From assembly GCA_016927475.1 (NCBI GenBank), contig JAFGMO010000025.1:1-64000 (forward strand): 64,000 nt of DNA, in the 5' to 3' direction. Origin of the DNA: Candidatus Aminicenantota bacterium. Its GTDB lineage: Bacteria; Acidobacteriota; Aminicenantia; Aminicenantales; Aminicenantaceae. A model generated the notes under the pieces. That model had not been told where the DNA came from, did no database searches, and was given only the letters and a program-made list of their open reading frames with translations. This document shows positions 47,756 to 56,726 of this stretch, piece after piece (positions within the stretch are counted from its first letter, which is position 1; the number at the start of each line of letters is the position of its first letter). Both the position numbers and the translations under genes were made by a program.

Positions 47756-50512
47756 TTATTCAGATAAAGACGTTTTTTTGGGGGAAGATTTTTTTTGTCT
47801 CGCGGAAGCTGAATTCTTCAACAGTTTGGAAACCCTGACCAGTGATGAAGAAGGATCGAATTCCAGTTTAAATCCGCGTTTCTGGAAAATGGCCAGCATC
47901 CTTTTGTTGTCGGAGGTGGTGATGGCCGCCATTTCCTTGAGTCCCCAATCGCGTGATATCTCTATGCAGTAGTCGGTTAGGATACCGCCCAAACCCTGGT
48001 TCTGCCATTCATCGCCGATGAGCACAGCGTATTCCACTGTTTCATGATCCGGGTCGGCTACCAGACGGCCGACACCTAGAAGGCGTCGTTTGTTGCCCTC
48101 TTCTATTTCGGGCACGATGGCGATTTCCCGGTCGTAGTCGATGAAACAATAGCGGGAAGCGACTTCATGAGAATCCCAATGGAAAAAATACCGGAATCTG
48201 TAATAAATCGATTCCCGGGAACAGCTTCTCAGCAGATCGAACCACAGTGGCTCGTCTTCCGGTTTGATGGGTCTGAGAAAAATTTGTCGTCCATCCCGCA
48301 GCTTGGCTTCGCGCACGTATTCCTCGGGATAAGGGTGAAGGGCCAGGTGGGAATAGGGCTTGATTGTTTTGCCGATTTTTTCTTCATCGATGACCACCCT
48401 GGCATCGAGGGCAACGATATCTTTGGGACCGACAAGTAGGGGATTGATGTCCAACTCGCTTATCTCCGGATAATCCGCTGCAAGATAGGACAACCGGATG
48501 AGGATCTCGATCAAACGTTCCATATGTACCGGGGGCCTTCCCCGGTAGCCGTGGAGGAGGGGCCATATTTTGAGGGATTCAAGCATGCGCAGGGCCAATT
48601 TTTCATTCAGGGGCGGGAAACCGAGGGAAGTATCATGGAAGAGTTCGGTCGTGATTCCTCCCGAACCGGCCAGGATAATGGTGCCGAAGATAGGGTCTTT
48701 TTTGGTGCCAAGGATCATTTCCACGGCATGCTCCGGTTTAAGCATCGGCTGGACGGTAACACCCTTGATCTCAGCATCGGGATTTTTTTTGCGGGCGCTT
48801 TCCGTGATGCGTAAAAAAGCTTTTTTCACCTGAGAGGCGTTTTTCAGACTGAGGACGACTCCTCCCACATCCGTTTTGTGAATGATCTGGGGAGATAAGA
48901 TTTTTAAGACCACGGGATAACCCATTTTGTCCGCCAGTTCCGCGGCTTGATCCGCAGTTGCCGCGGCTTCGGTAGGAACGATGGGAATACCGTATGTTTC
49001 CAGTAGGTTTTTTGAGGCATCTTCGGTAAAAACGGGTCCCTTTTCAGCGATGATTTTGTCAAACTGGGCCCGTAATTTTTCTCTGTCCAGAGAAAAAGTG
49101 ACCGGAATGTCTTTGGGAGTTTCATATAAACTCTGCAGGTTTTTGGAATAATCGACAAGGGTCATGAAGGCCCGGACGGCCTGTTCCGGTGTTTTATAAG
49201 TCGGAACCCCCTCCTTATTCAGGAGCTGGATTCCTTCTTTCATTGTTTTTCCGCCAAGCCAAGCCGTCAGAACCGGTTTTCTTGTTTTTTGGACCTGTTC
49301 GCCCAGAAGTTCGGCCGTTCGCGTAGGATTGGTCATGGCCTGGGGCGTAAGGATGACCAGAAGGGCGTCAACCCCCTTGTCTTTTAAAACCGTCTGGCAG
49401 GCCTTAAGGATCCTTTTCGACCGGGCATCCCCCAGGACATCGACAGGGTTGCCGCGGGACCACATGGGAGGAAGATCTTTGTCCAGCGTATCGAGAGTTT
49501 CTCCGGAAAGCTCGGCCAGAATTCCATCGGATGCAATAAGGGCGTCCGTAGCCATGACTCCCGGTCCGCCGGCATTGGTGATGATGCCCAACCGGGGGCC
49601 TTTGGGAATCTTGTTCCGGCCGATGAGCTCGGCCACATCGAAGATCTCTCCGATATCATAAACGCGGGCCAGTCCGACGCGCTGAAAGGCTGCGCCGTAA
49701 ACGGCGTCTTCAGAAGCCATGGCTCCCGTATGAGAGGCGGCCACGGCAGCCGATTCGGGAAAACGGCCGGCCTTATATGCGACAATGGGCTTGGTCCGGG
49801 CAAAAGCCCGGGCGGCGGCCATAAATTTCCGGGCGTTTTCGATAGATTCTATATAGAGAATAATCGAATCCGTCCCTTCATCTTCGCCGAAATAGTCGAT
49901 CAGGTCGCCGTAGCTGACATCGAGCGTATTTCCTATGGAAACAAAATATGAAAAACCGATTTCTTCTTCTTCGGCCCAGTCGAGAACGGAGGTACAGAGA
50001 GCGCCCGACTGGGAAATAAAAGCGATCCTGCCTTTTTTAGGCATGCCGGCGGCGAAGCTGGCATTGAGATTTTTATCCGGGGCGATAACGCCCAAACAGT
50101 TGGGCCCGATGATCCTCATTCCGTCGAATTTTTTTAACTTTTTTTTGATCCGGTCTTCAAGGGCTTTTCCTTCCGGACCGGTTTCCCGGAATCCGGCCGA
50201 AAGAATGATGATGCCGTTGATACCGGCCCGGCCGCATTCTTCGATAAGGTCCGGAACTTCCGGAGCCGGGGCGCAGATAATACCCAGGTCCGGCACTTTG
50301 GGAAGGTTTTTAACATTCGGAAAGCAGGGAATGCCCATAACCGCTTCCGCCGAAGGATTGACAGGGTATACAACGCCGCGGAATCCTCCCCCGACCAGGT
50401 TGCTGAGTACCTTTCCTCCAACACTGTTCGGGTTCGTTGAAACGCCGATAAGGGCGATTCTCTGGGGTTCGAAGATCTGGTCCAGTCTATGGACGTCTAT
50501 CTTTTTGTCCAA
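47756..50512 (-). CDS. ADP-forming acyl-CoA synthetase (alpha-beta fused) with C-terminal GNAT domain
   Basis: 918 aa. A CoA-binding domain (about 10-130, LIGVSTNPNSVGG), a succinyl-CoA-synthetase-like domain with the phospho-His261 in ASHTGAMAS, an ATP-grasp domain (about 480-700, MGYPVVLKILSPQIIHKTDVGGV), and a GNAT acetyltransferase (about 735-890, LRPIKPEDEPLWFDLL, VLIGDEWQNQGLGG). This is the Pat/YfiQ layout. Because the active-site His is kept, real acyl-CoA synthetase activity making ATP from acetyl-CoA is possible, unlike Pat-type proteins that lost it (inference). It may combine acetate formation and lysine acetylation. Confidence 0.92.
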   Translation of the reverse strand: MDKKIDVHRLDQIFEPQRIALIGVSTNPNSVGGKVLSNLVGGGFRGVVYPVNPSAEAVMGIPCFPNVKNLPKVPDLGIICAPAPEVPDLIEECGRAGINGIIILSAGFRETGPEGKALEDRIKKKLKKFDGMRIIGPNCLGVIAPDKNLNASFAAGMPKKGRIAFISQSGALCTSVLDWAEEEEIGFSYFVSIGNTLDVSYGDLIDYFGEDEGTDSIILYIESIENARKFMAAARAFARTKPIVAYKAGRFPESAAVAASHTGAMASEDAVYGAAFQRVGLARVYDIGEIFDVAELIGRNKIPKGPRLGIITNAGGPGVMATDALIASDGILAELSGETLDTLDKDLPPMWSRGNPVDVLGDARSKRILKACQTVLKDKGVDALLVILTPQAMTNPTRTAELLGEQVQKTRKPVLTAWLGGKTMKEGIQLLNKEGVPTYKTPEQAVRAFMTLVDYSKNLQSLYETPKDIPVTFSLDREKLRAQFDKIIAEKGPVFTEDASKNLLETYGIPIVPTEAAATADQAAELADKMGYPVVLKILSPQIIHKTDVGGVVLSLKNASQVKKAFLRITESARKKNPDAEIKGVTVQPMLKPEHAVEMILGTKKDPIFGTIILAGSGGITTELFHDTSLGFPPLNEKLALRMLESLKIWPLLHGYRGRPPVHMERLIEILIRLSYLAADYPEISELDINPLLVGPKDIVALDARVVIDEEKIGKTIKPYSHLALHPYPEEYVREAKLRDGRQIFLRPIKPEDEPLWFDLLRSCSRESIYYRFRYFFHWDSHEVASRYCFIDYDREIAIVPEIEEGNKRRLLGVGRLVADPDHETVEYAVLIGDEWQNQGLGGILTDYCIEISRDWGLKEMAAITTSDNKRMLAIFQKRGFKLEFDPSSSLVRVSKLLKNSASARQKKSSPKKTSLSE

Positions 50513-50661
50513 TTTTTGCTTCTTTTTTGTGTTTGTTTCATCCGGTCAGAATAACAAGGGCGGAATTATCTTGCGATTCCGGACCATATGGCCGCCGGAA
50601 CAGTTTGATCCCCGTAGCGTTTCCGGCTGATTTTTATCGCAAGTGCGGTCCTTACGCCCGC

Positions 50662-51975
50662 TCAATCATAATATTCCAATCCCAGGTGGGTGATCAGTTC
50701 TTCTCCCATCAGGTATCGCAGCGTATTTTTAAGTTTCATGAGCTGGATAAAAAGATCATGTTCGGGATAAAGTTCGGGAGCGCACATGGGGCTTTTGAAG
50801 TAAAAAGAAAGCCATTCCTGGATGCCCTTCATACCGCAGCGCTGGGCCAGATCCATAAAGAGAACCAAGTCGAGAACGATGGGGGCGGCCAGGATGCTGT
50901 CTCGGCAGAGAAAATCAATCTTGATCTGCATCGGATAGCCCAACCAGCCGAAAATGTCGATATTGTCCCAGCCTTCCTTGTTATCGCCCCGAGGCGGGTA
51001 ATAATTGATCCGGACTTTATGAAAAAAGTTTTTATAGAGATCAGGATAAACATGAGGTTGGAGGATGTGCTCCAGGACGGAAAGCTTGCTTTCCTCTTTG
51101 GTTTTGAAGGATTCCGGGTCGTCTAGAACCTCTCCGTCACGGTTGCCGAGGATGTTTGTGGAAAACCAGCCGTTCAGACCGATCAGGCGGGCTTTTAATC
51201 CTGGAGCGATAATCGTTTTCATGAGAGTTTGGCCCGTTTTGAAGTCTTTTCCGGCGATAGGGACATTTTTTTCCTGGGCGAGTTCATTGAGAGCCGGTAT
51301 GTCGACGGTCAGGTTGGGAGCACCATTGGCGAAAGGAACGCCTGATGAGAGGGAAGCATAAGCGTAGATCATGCTGGGAGCGATGGCGGGATGATTTTCC
51401 TTCATGGCTTTTTCAAAGGACTCCAGTTTGTCGTGGACGGGATCTCGCTTCATGAAGATCTCGGTGCTGGCGCACCAGACCGTAACCATTCTGTCAAGCT
51501 TGTTGTCTTCTTTAAATTTTAGGATGTCATCTTGAAGCATTTGGGCGTATTCATGTTTATTGCCGGCTTTTTTTACGTTTTCACCCGAGAGTTTTTTGAC
51601 GTACTGCTGGCTGAAAACGGCTTTCCATGGTTTGATCCGTTCGATTTCAGGTTTTACTTTTGCCAAAAGTTCCGAGTGAAGGACTCCGGCATTCAAGGCG
51701 GCCTGGTAGACATTATCGGTAAAAATGTCCCAGCCTCCGAATACGATATCATTCAGTTCAGACAGTTCGATGAAATCTTTGATTTTTTCCACTCTTTTGT
51801 CCGTTCGTTTGCCCAGGCGGATGGTGCCCATCTGAGTCAGGGAGCCGAAAGGCTTGGAAAGGCCTTTTTTCACGGCTTCCACCCCGGCGATAAAAGTTGT
51901 GGCGACCGCGCCCAGTCCGGGGAGGAGCACACCCAGCTTACCGGAGGGGCTTTTGATCTTTATCTTTTCACTCAC
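50662..51975 (-). CDS. ino1: Myo-inositol-1-phosphate synthase
   Basis: 437 aa converting glucose-6-phosphate to inositol-1-phosphate with NAD. The NAD-binding region is GVLLPGLGAVATTFIAGV. DIVFGGWDIFTDNVYQAA, KDFKTGQTLMKT and GLNGWFSTNILGNRDGEVL are the conserved active-site stretches. It is the bacterial/archaeal type with a compact length. It starts with GTG at 51975 after AAGGAGG. The product would feed inositol lipids or solutes; a CDP-alcohol phosphatidyltransferase is encoded 8 kb away. Confidence 0.95.
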   Translation of the reverse strand: MSEKIKIKSPSGKLGVLLPGLGAVATTFIAGVEAVKKGLSKPFGSLTQMGTIRLGKRTDKRVEKIKDFIELSELNDIVFGGWDIFTDNVYQAALNAGVLHSELLAKVKPEIERIKPWKAVFSQQYVKKLSGENVKKAGNKHEYAQMLQDDILKFKEDNKLDRMVTVWCASTEIFMKRDPVHDKLESFEKAMKENHPAIAPSMIYAYASLSSGVPFANGAPNLTVDIPALNELAQEKNVPIAGKDFKTGQTLMKTIIAPGLKARLIGLNGWFSTNILGNRDGEVLDDPESFKTKEESKLSVLEHILQPHVYPDLYKNFFHKVRINYYPPRGDNKEGWDNIDIFGWLGYPMQIKIDFLCRDSILAAPIVLDLVLFMDLAQRCGMKGIQEWLSFYFKSPMCAPELYPEHDLFIQLMKLKNTLRYLMGEELITHLGLEYYD

Positions 51976-52185
51976 TCTTTTCCTCCTTGGATACCTGGAA
52001 AAATTTAGGATCCGTTAAAACATATATATGAGATGTTGTTATATATTTCCATCCTGAATCAATCTAAATTGATAAAAAAGTATTCTATAGGAAAATATTA
52101 GTAAATTCCATAGGGAATTCGCGAAAACCGGCGGAGTTGTTTTTCGTATGTCTACCTGTAGTCTTTACAAGTCGAGGAGGTTTCC

Positions 52186-53199
52186 GTGAAAACAAAGATA
52201 TCAGCGGTTTTCATTGTTTTTTTTGTATTGTTTTTTATAGCCGGCGGATTTCTCTTTTCCCAGGAACCGAAAATCAAACCCGTGCAGTTGAAGGAAAACC
52301 TGTATTGTATCTACGGATTAGGCGGAAATGTCCTGTTTATGGTAACCGAAGAAGGTGTCTTAGTCGTTGATTCCGGTTCCATGTCGGCGCACGGCAGACT
52401 GATAACAGAGGCCGTCCAAAAGTTGACAACACAGCCTGTCAAATATTTGGTGTTAACGCATTATCATTACGACCATACCGGCGGAGTCAGCGGATTTTCA
52501 TCTGAGATCCAGATGATCGGCCATGCGAATTTGGCAAAAAACCTTAGGGATAACGTGGGGCCTTTGATCAACAGATTAGCCCTGCCAAGATACGAGGAAT
52601 ACCTTCAAGACCTGGAAAAACAGGTCAAAAAATTGGAAGAGGAGAACAGCCCGAATTTGAAGGTGATGGAAGGAAGATTAAATTTCTATAAGAACCTCTA
52701 TCACGAATTGAAAAGTTTCAAACCCTTCGAGCCGGAAATATCCTTTGAGAAAAGGATGACCATTTCTCTGGGGGGCGAGACCGTTGAATTGATTTATCTC
52801 GGTCCCAACCATACGGATGACGGATGTCTGGTCTATTTTCCGGAAAAAAAAGTGCTCCATACAGGCGATTTTTTTATCAACGGCGCCTGTCCTTTCCTCG
52901 ATGAGCTGTCCGGGTCGGATATTGATAACTGGATAAACAAGCTTCATGAAGTTCATGATTCTTGGGATGCCGAGACTGTCGTTCCCGGTCACGGGATTAT
53001 CTGCGGTAAAGAAAGAATGAAATACATGATCAGCCTGCTTCAAGAGCTGCGGTCCGGAGTGACTGAGGCCATTCAAAAAGGATGGACTCTCGAACAGACG
53101 ATAGAGCAAATCGAGCTCCCTTCCTTTGAAAAACTTCCGGGCAATGATCTGCTGAAGTATGATATCGAGGCGGTTTATAAAGAGCTGAAAGGAAAATAA
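52186..53199 (+). CDS. Secreted metallo-beta-lactamase-fold hydrolase
   Basis: 337 aa with an N-terminal signal peptide (KTKISAVFIVFFVLFFIAGG). The metal site THYHYDHTGG supplies His92, His94, Asp96, His97. HTGDFFINGACPF and VPGHG supply the later ligands. It has the form of a periplasmic class B3/quinoprotein-relay-like enzyme, but the substrate is unknown. The GTG at 52186 lies 5 bases after GAGGAGG. Confidence 0.9.
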   Translation: MKTKISAVFIVFFVLFFIAGGFLFSQEPKIKPVQLKENLYCIYGLGGNVLFMVTEEGVLVVDSGSMSAHGRLITEAVQKLTTQPVKYLVLTHYHYDHTGGVSGFSSEIQMIGHANLAKNLRDNVGPLINRLALPRYEEYLQDLEKQVKKLEEENSPNLKVMEGRLNFYKNLYHELKSFKPFEPEISFEKRMTISLGGETVELIYLGPNHTDDGCLVYFPEKKVLHTGDFFINGACPFLDELSGSDIDNWINKLHEVHDSWDAETVVPGHGIICGKERMKYMISLLQELRSGVTEAIQKGWTLEQTIEQIELPSFEKLPGNDLLKYDIEAVYKELKGK

Positions 53200-53258
53200 T
53201 CTTCCGGGCTTTCACCCCCATCTTTTTCCGTTGCCTGATTTTTTCCCAAAAGCAAAAA

Positions 53259-53287
53259 TTGACAGGTTTTTATCCTGTGTGTATGAT
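53259..53287 (+). promoter_or_regulatory. Consensus sigma-70 promoter of the AraC-type regulator
   Basis: TTGACA (53259-53264), 17 bases, TATGAT (53282-53287). The regulator's ATG is at 53308, so the leader would be only about 14 bases. Confidence 0.78.
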
Positions 53288-53307
53288 GCTTGCCGGCTGG
53301 GTATAAA

Positions 53308-54306
53308 ATGCATAGGGAAAAAGAAGAACAGGCGAAAAAACAGGTTCGGGAAGAATATGTATCCCGTATCAACCGGGTCATTGATTATATCGAAGCTCAT
53401 ATCGAAAAAAACCTTCATTTGGCGGACATCGCCCGAGTCGCTCATTTTTCCCCGTATCACTTTCACCGTATTTTTAAAGCCATGGTGGGAGAAACTTTGA
53501 ATCAATTTATTCAAAGGATCCGTATCGAAAAAGCCGCTTCGAGATTGATCATCAATCCCAAAACGTCCATCACCGAGGTTGCTCTGGAATGCGGCTTTTC
53601 CGGCTCGGCGGCCTTTGCCCGCGTCTTCAAGGAAACCTTCCGGATGAGCGCCAGTGAGTGGCGTTTCGGCGGATACCGCCGGTTTAGCAAGATTCGCAAA
53701 TCAAAGAGCAAAGAAAGTGAAAGACAAAGCAATATAGGAAAAGACTTCGATGTTTCCTCCTTTTATATTGATAATGAGACTTCAAATCTAAAATGGAGGA
53801 TTAAGATGAAAAACAAAAATCATGTCAATGTCGAAGTCAAGGATATGCCGGAAATGGTCGTAGCCTATGTCCGTCATATCGGGCCCTATAAGGGCGACAC
53901 AAAACTCTTCGAGGGTCTTTTTAAAAAAATATTTGGTTGGGCTGGCCCCCGGGGCCTTCTTCGTTTTCCCGAAACCAAGGTGATGGCCGTCTATCATGAT
54001 GACCCTGAAATCACGGATGAAAGCAAATTGAGGACCGATGTCTGTATTTCCGTCCCGAAAGACACGCCCGTTGAGGGTGAAATAGGAAAAGCAACAATCC
54101 CGGGAGGCAAATACGCGGTAGGTCATTTCGAGCTTAAGGATGACGGATACCAGGAAGCCTGGAATGCCATTTTCGGCGGATGGCTTCCCGAAAGCGGTTT
54201 TCAGCCGGATGAGCGTCCCTGTTTTGAGCTTTATTTGAATGACCCCAAGGAACATCCCCAAGGATTGTGTATTGTCGATATCTGTGTGCCGGTCAAACCG
54301 CTGTAA
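53308..54306 (+). CDS. AraC-family regulator with GyrI-like effector-binding domain
   Basis: 332 aa. The N-terminal AraC DNA-binding domain has two helix-turn-helix motifs (HLADIARVAHFSPYHFHRIFK and SITEVALECGFSGSAAFARVFKE). The C-terminal half (from about residue 170) is a GyrI/SOUL-like ligand-binding domain: MPEMVVAYVRHIGPYKG ... IPGGKYAVGHFEL ... FELYLNDP. This is the Rob/SbmC arrangement, which senses small hydrophobic or cationic compounds. The ATG at 53308 is chosen over TTG 53290. Confidence 0.93.
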   Translation: MHREKEEQAKKQVREEYVSRINRVIDYIEAHIEKNLHLADIARVAHFSPYHFHRIFKAMVGETLNQFIQRIRIEKAASRLIINPKTSITEVALECGFSGSAAFARVFKETFRMSASEWRFGGYRRFSKIRKSKSKESERQSNIGKDFDVSSFYIDNETSNLKWRIKMKNKNHVNVEVKDMPEMVVAYVRHIGPYKGDTKLFEGLFKKIFGWAGPRGLLRFPETKVMAVYHDDPEITDESKLRTDVCISVPKDTPVEGEIGKATIPGGKYAVGHFELKDDGYQEAWNAIFGGWLPESGFQPDERPCFELYLNDPKEHPQGLCIVDICVPVKPL

Positions 54307-54375
54307 ATAAAGCGGGAAAGGTCCCCTTTTTCCAACGGATTCGCGGAACGGAAAAAAGATTTGAGGTGAATGGCG

Positions 54376-55101
54376 ATGAAGGATATTCATAAAAAAATCT
54401 CGATTCTTTTGATGCAGATGAACATGAGACTTCCTTTGTTCGGCTTCTATGATGCACCCGATCCGGAACCGTTCATGCCGCTGGTCGAACCGGAAAAAGG
54501 GGACTGTGCTTTTCTTTTTTATGAACAGTGGTTAAAGGGGAATACGCTTCATCTTACGAAAGAACGTTACGGCTGCGGGGGAGCCGGAAACTGGATGTTC
54601 GGCATACAGGGAAGGTCAAAAGAAGAATTCATCTCCTTCCTTGTCGATGAAGAAGGGCTCAAGGCCAGTCACGAGCTTATGGAAAAATGGATCGATACGA
54701 GAAAACCATACAAAGCTCTTTTTCCCCACCTTTTCATCGGGCCCTTAAAAGAGAACCTCCTCGAATATGCCAGAACGGTCACGTTTTTTGTCGATCCGGA
54801 CCAGTTGAGCATTCTGATGCTGGGCGCCCAGTATTTCAGCTCTCCCGATGATCCCCCTCCGGTGATCGCTCCCTTCGGATCAGGCTGCTCCCTCCTTCAA
54901 CCGTTCAGGGATCTCAGCCTTCCGCAGGCGGCTCTCGGAGCGACCGACATTGCCATGCGCCGGCATATCCCGCCTGCACTTCTCGCTTTTACGGTGACGA
55001 TGCCGATGTTTTTTCAGCTTCTTTCTCTCGACAAGAGGAGTTTTTTGTATAAGCGTTTTTTTGCCGAGTTAAAAAAAGCGAGAGATAGCTCCCGCAGCTA
55101 A
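54376..55101 (+). CDS. DUF169 protein
   Basis: 241 aa. FYEQWLKGNTLHLTKERYGC, GCGGAGNWMFGI and IMLGAQYFSS resemble the DUF169 (COG2043) family, which is of unknown function and common in anaerobes and archaea. The Cys-rich YGCGGAG motif may bind a cofactor. GAGGTGA sits 8 bases before ATG 54376; the in-frame ATG at 54370 is too close to it. It follows the AraC-GyrI gene on the same strand. Confidence 0.72.
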   Translation: MKDIHKKISILLMQMNMRLPLFGFYDAPDPEPFMPLVEPEKGDCAFLFYEQWLKGNTLHLTKERYGCGGAGNWMFGIQGRSKEEFISFLVDEEGLKASHELMEKWIDTRKPYKALFPHLFIGPLKENLLEYARTVTFFVDPDQLSILMLGAQYFSSPDDPPPVIAPFGSGCSLLQPFRDLSLPQAALGATDIAMRRHIPPALLAFTVTMPMFFQLLSLDKRSFLYKRFFAELKKARDSSRS

Positions 55102-55165
55102 ACGGCAGAAGAATGTACTTTTTTATCTGTCCGCATGGCAAAGACTAAAGCGAAAAGGATTTACT

Positions 55166-55438
55166 TTATCTTATTTTTTTCATCACAACGGTTTGCCCCT
55201 GAATGTGAAGGCGGGCTTCGTTCACCTTTCCTTCTTTGGCCATAAGGATAGAGCCGCTGAAGCCTTTTGTCTCCCCGTGGGCGTTTATGAATGTATCGAC
55301 CTTTTCCTCGAAATTTTTGTCCGTGACCTCAGCATTACCCGTAAAAACAAAAAGCAAGAGCAAGAAGATGATAAGATATAATATGAGATACAAACATTTT
55401 TTTTTGCGCCACTCCAGAATAATCCACAGCAGCCACAA
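55166..55438 (-). pseudogene. Remnant of a serine hydrolase (class C beta-lactamase-like), N-terminal part
   Basis: A frame of about 90 codons with a hydrophobic leader (CLYLILYLIIFLLLLFVFTG) and then VDTFINAHGETKGFSGSILMAKEGKV. This is the standard opening of secreted serine hydrolases of the beta-lactamase/esterase family. The frame then loses similarity and stops; the SxxK and YxN motifs are absent. It is probably a deletion remnant. It has no clear start codon context. Confidence 0.5.
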
Positions 55439-55482
55439 ATTTGGCCACCGGATATTATCATTGTTATTAAGGGCTCGAAGGT

Positions 55483-56586
55483 TTAAATCTTGATGAATAT
55501 TCTTTTTTTATAAAGAGGCAGAAGGATAAAAAACCAGATAAGAAGGAGGAGCAGGGGGAAGAGCAAAGAGCCGACGTAATCTCCCGCCCATGGAGCCAGA
55601 AGTTTACCGTAGATAAAAGATTTCAGGGAAATCGTTTCTCTTCCAGAAGAGATGTGTATGAATCCGAGAGCTTTGGCCAAAAGACTGGAGCCCACATAAA
55701 CGGTAATGGCGTTGGTGCCGAAAACCAAAAACGGGTAGCTCCATTTTTTGATCTTCCAAATATCAACGATCATATAACAAATACCCAAAACAATCAAAGC
55801 GGCCCCCGCCGTAAAAATGACGTAGGTGCTCGTCCAGAGCTGCTTGTTGATGGGAAGAAAACGGTCAAGCCAGAGTCCCGATAAGGTAAAAACAAAACCG
55901 GCGGCGAACAAAGTGGAGACCTTAACGGTCTTTGACCGGGAAGTGCGCAGCCAGTCCCCGGTGAAAGTTCCCAGCAGGGTGGTGACCAGAGCGGGAAAAG
56001 TGCTCAGGATTCCCTCGGGGTCAAAGGCCGGGGTATAGAGATGTCCGGAAAGAAATTTGGTGTCGATATAGCCGCACAGATTTCCCTCGGGTGCCAGGAC
56101 ACCCGCTCCGTAACCGGGTACGGGGATAAGCTTCAGGACGAGCCAGTAGGCCGCCAGCAATCCTAAAGACATAGGAAGGCGCATTCCGGGTTTGACTTTG
56201 AGGAATATAAGCGACGCCAGGAGATAGCAGACAGCGATCCGCTGAAGAACGCCAGGAATCCTAAGGGTGGAAAAATCGAACCGGGGAACAAGATAAAGAC
56301 AAAGGCCCAGGCCGAAGAGGATGATGGTCCTTCTGAAAATTTTCGCATAAAGTGGGAAATTTTCTCTGCTTTCGGCTTTTCTTTTTGATAAAGAAAAAGA
56401 AAGGGAAACACCGACGATGAACAAAAAGAAAGGAAAAACAAGGTCGGTGGGCGTCCATCCGTGCCACTTCGCGTGGCGCAAAGGAGCGTAAACATATTTC
56501 CAGCTTCCCGGATTGTTGACCACAATCATCAGAGCTATGGTCAAACCCCGGAAAACATCCAGGGATAACAGCCGTTTGTTATTTAT
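55483..56586 (-). CDS. NagX/DUF5009-like membrane acetyltransferase (heparan-glucosaminide N-acetyltransferase family)
   Basis: About 367 aa with around 10 membrane helices. The family's N-terminal LLSLDVFRGLTIALMI and the WHGWTPTDLVFPFFLFIVGVS block with its catalytic-site His are present, and FLVFGTNAITVYVGSSL lies near the end. Without an upstream start the first ATG/GTG/TTG (TTG at 56544) would cut through LDVFRG. Extending upstream, the frame is open to an ATA at 56586, 7 bases after GGAG, so a rare AUA start (or CTG) is likely. Members transfer acetyl groups to amino sugars across the membrane. Confidence 0.85.
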   Translation of the reverse strand: MNNKRLLSLDVFRGLTIALMIVVNNPGSWKYVYAPLRHAKWHGWTPTDLVFPFFLFIVGVSLSFSLSKRKAESRENFPLYAKIFRRTIILFGLGLCLYLVPRFDFSTLRIPGVLQRIAVCYLLASLIFLKVKPGMRLPMSLGLLAAYWLVLKLIPVPGYGAGVLAPEGNLCGYIDTKFLSGHLYTPAFDPEGILSTFPALVTTLLGTFTGDWLRTSRSKTVKVSTLFAAGFVFTLSGLWLDRFLPINKQLWTSTYVIFTAGAALIVLGICYMIVDIWKIKKWSYPFLVFGTNAITVYVGSSLLAKALGFIHISSGRETISLKSFIYGKLLAPWAGDYVGSLLFPLLLLLIWFFILLPLYKKRIFIKI

Positions 56587-56726
56587 TGTTTATCTCCAAT
56601 CTTTTATGTTGGCGAATATGGCGGATATTTCAACCAAAAGATATCCCTTTCTAAAATATCCTCCTTTTGGGAACCCGTTCAGAACACAAAAAACGCCCGC
56701 CCAAAATGCTCACAAAGTGAAAAAAA

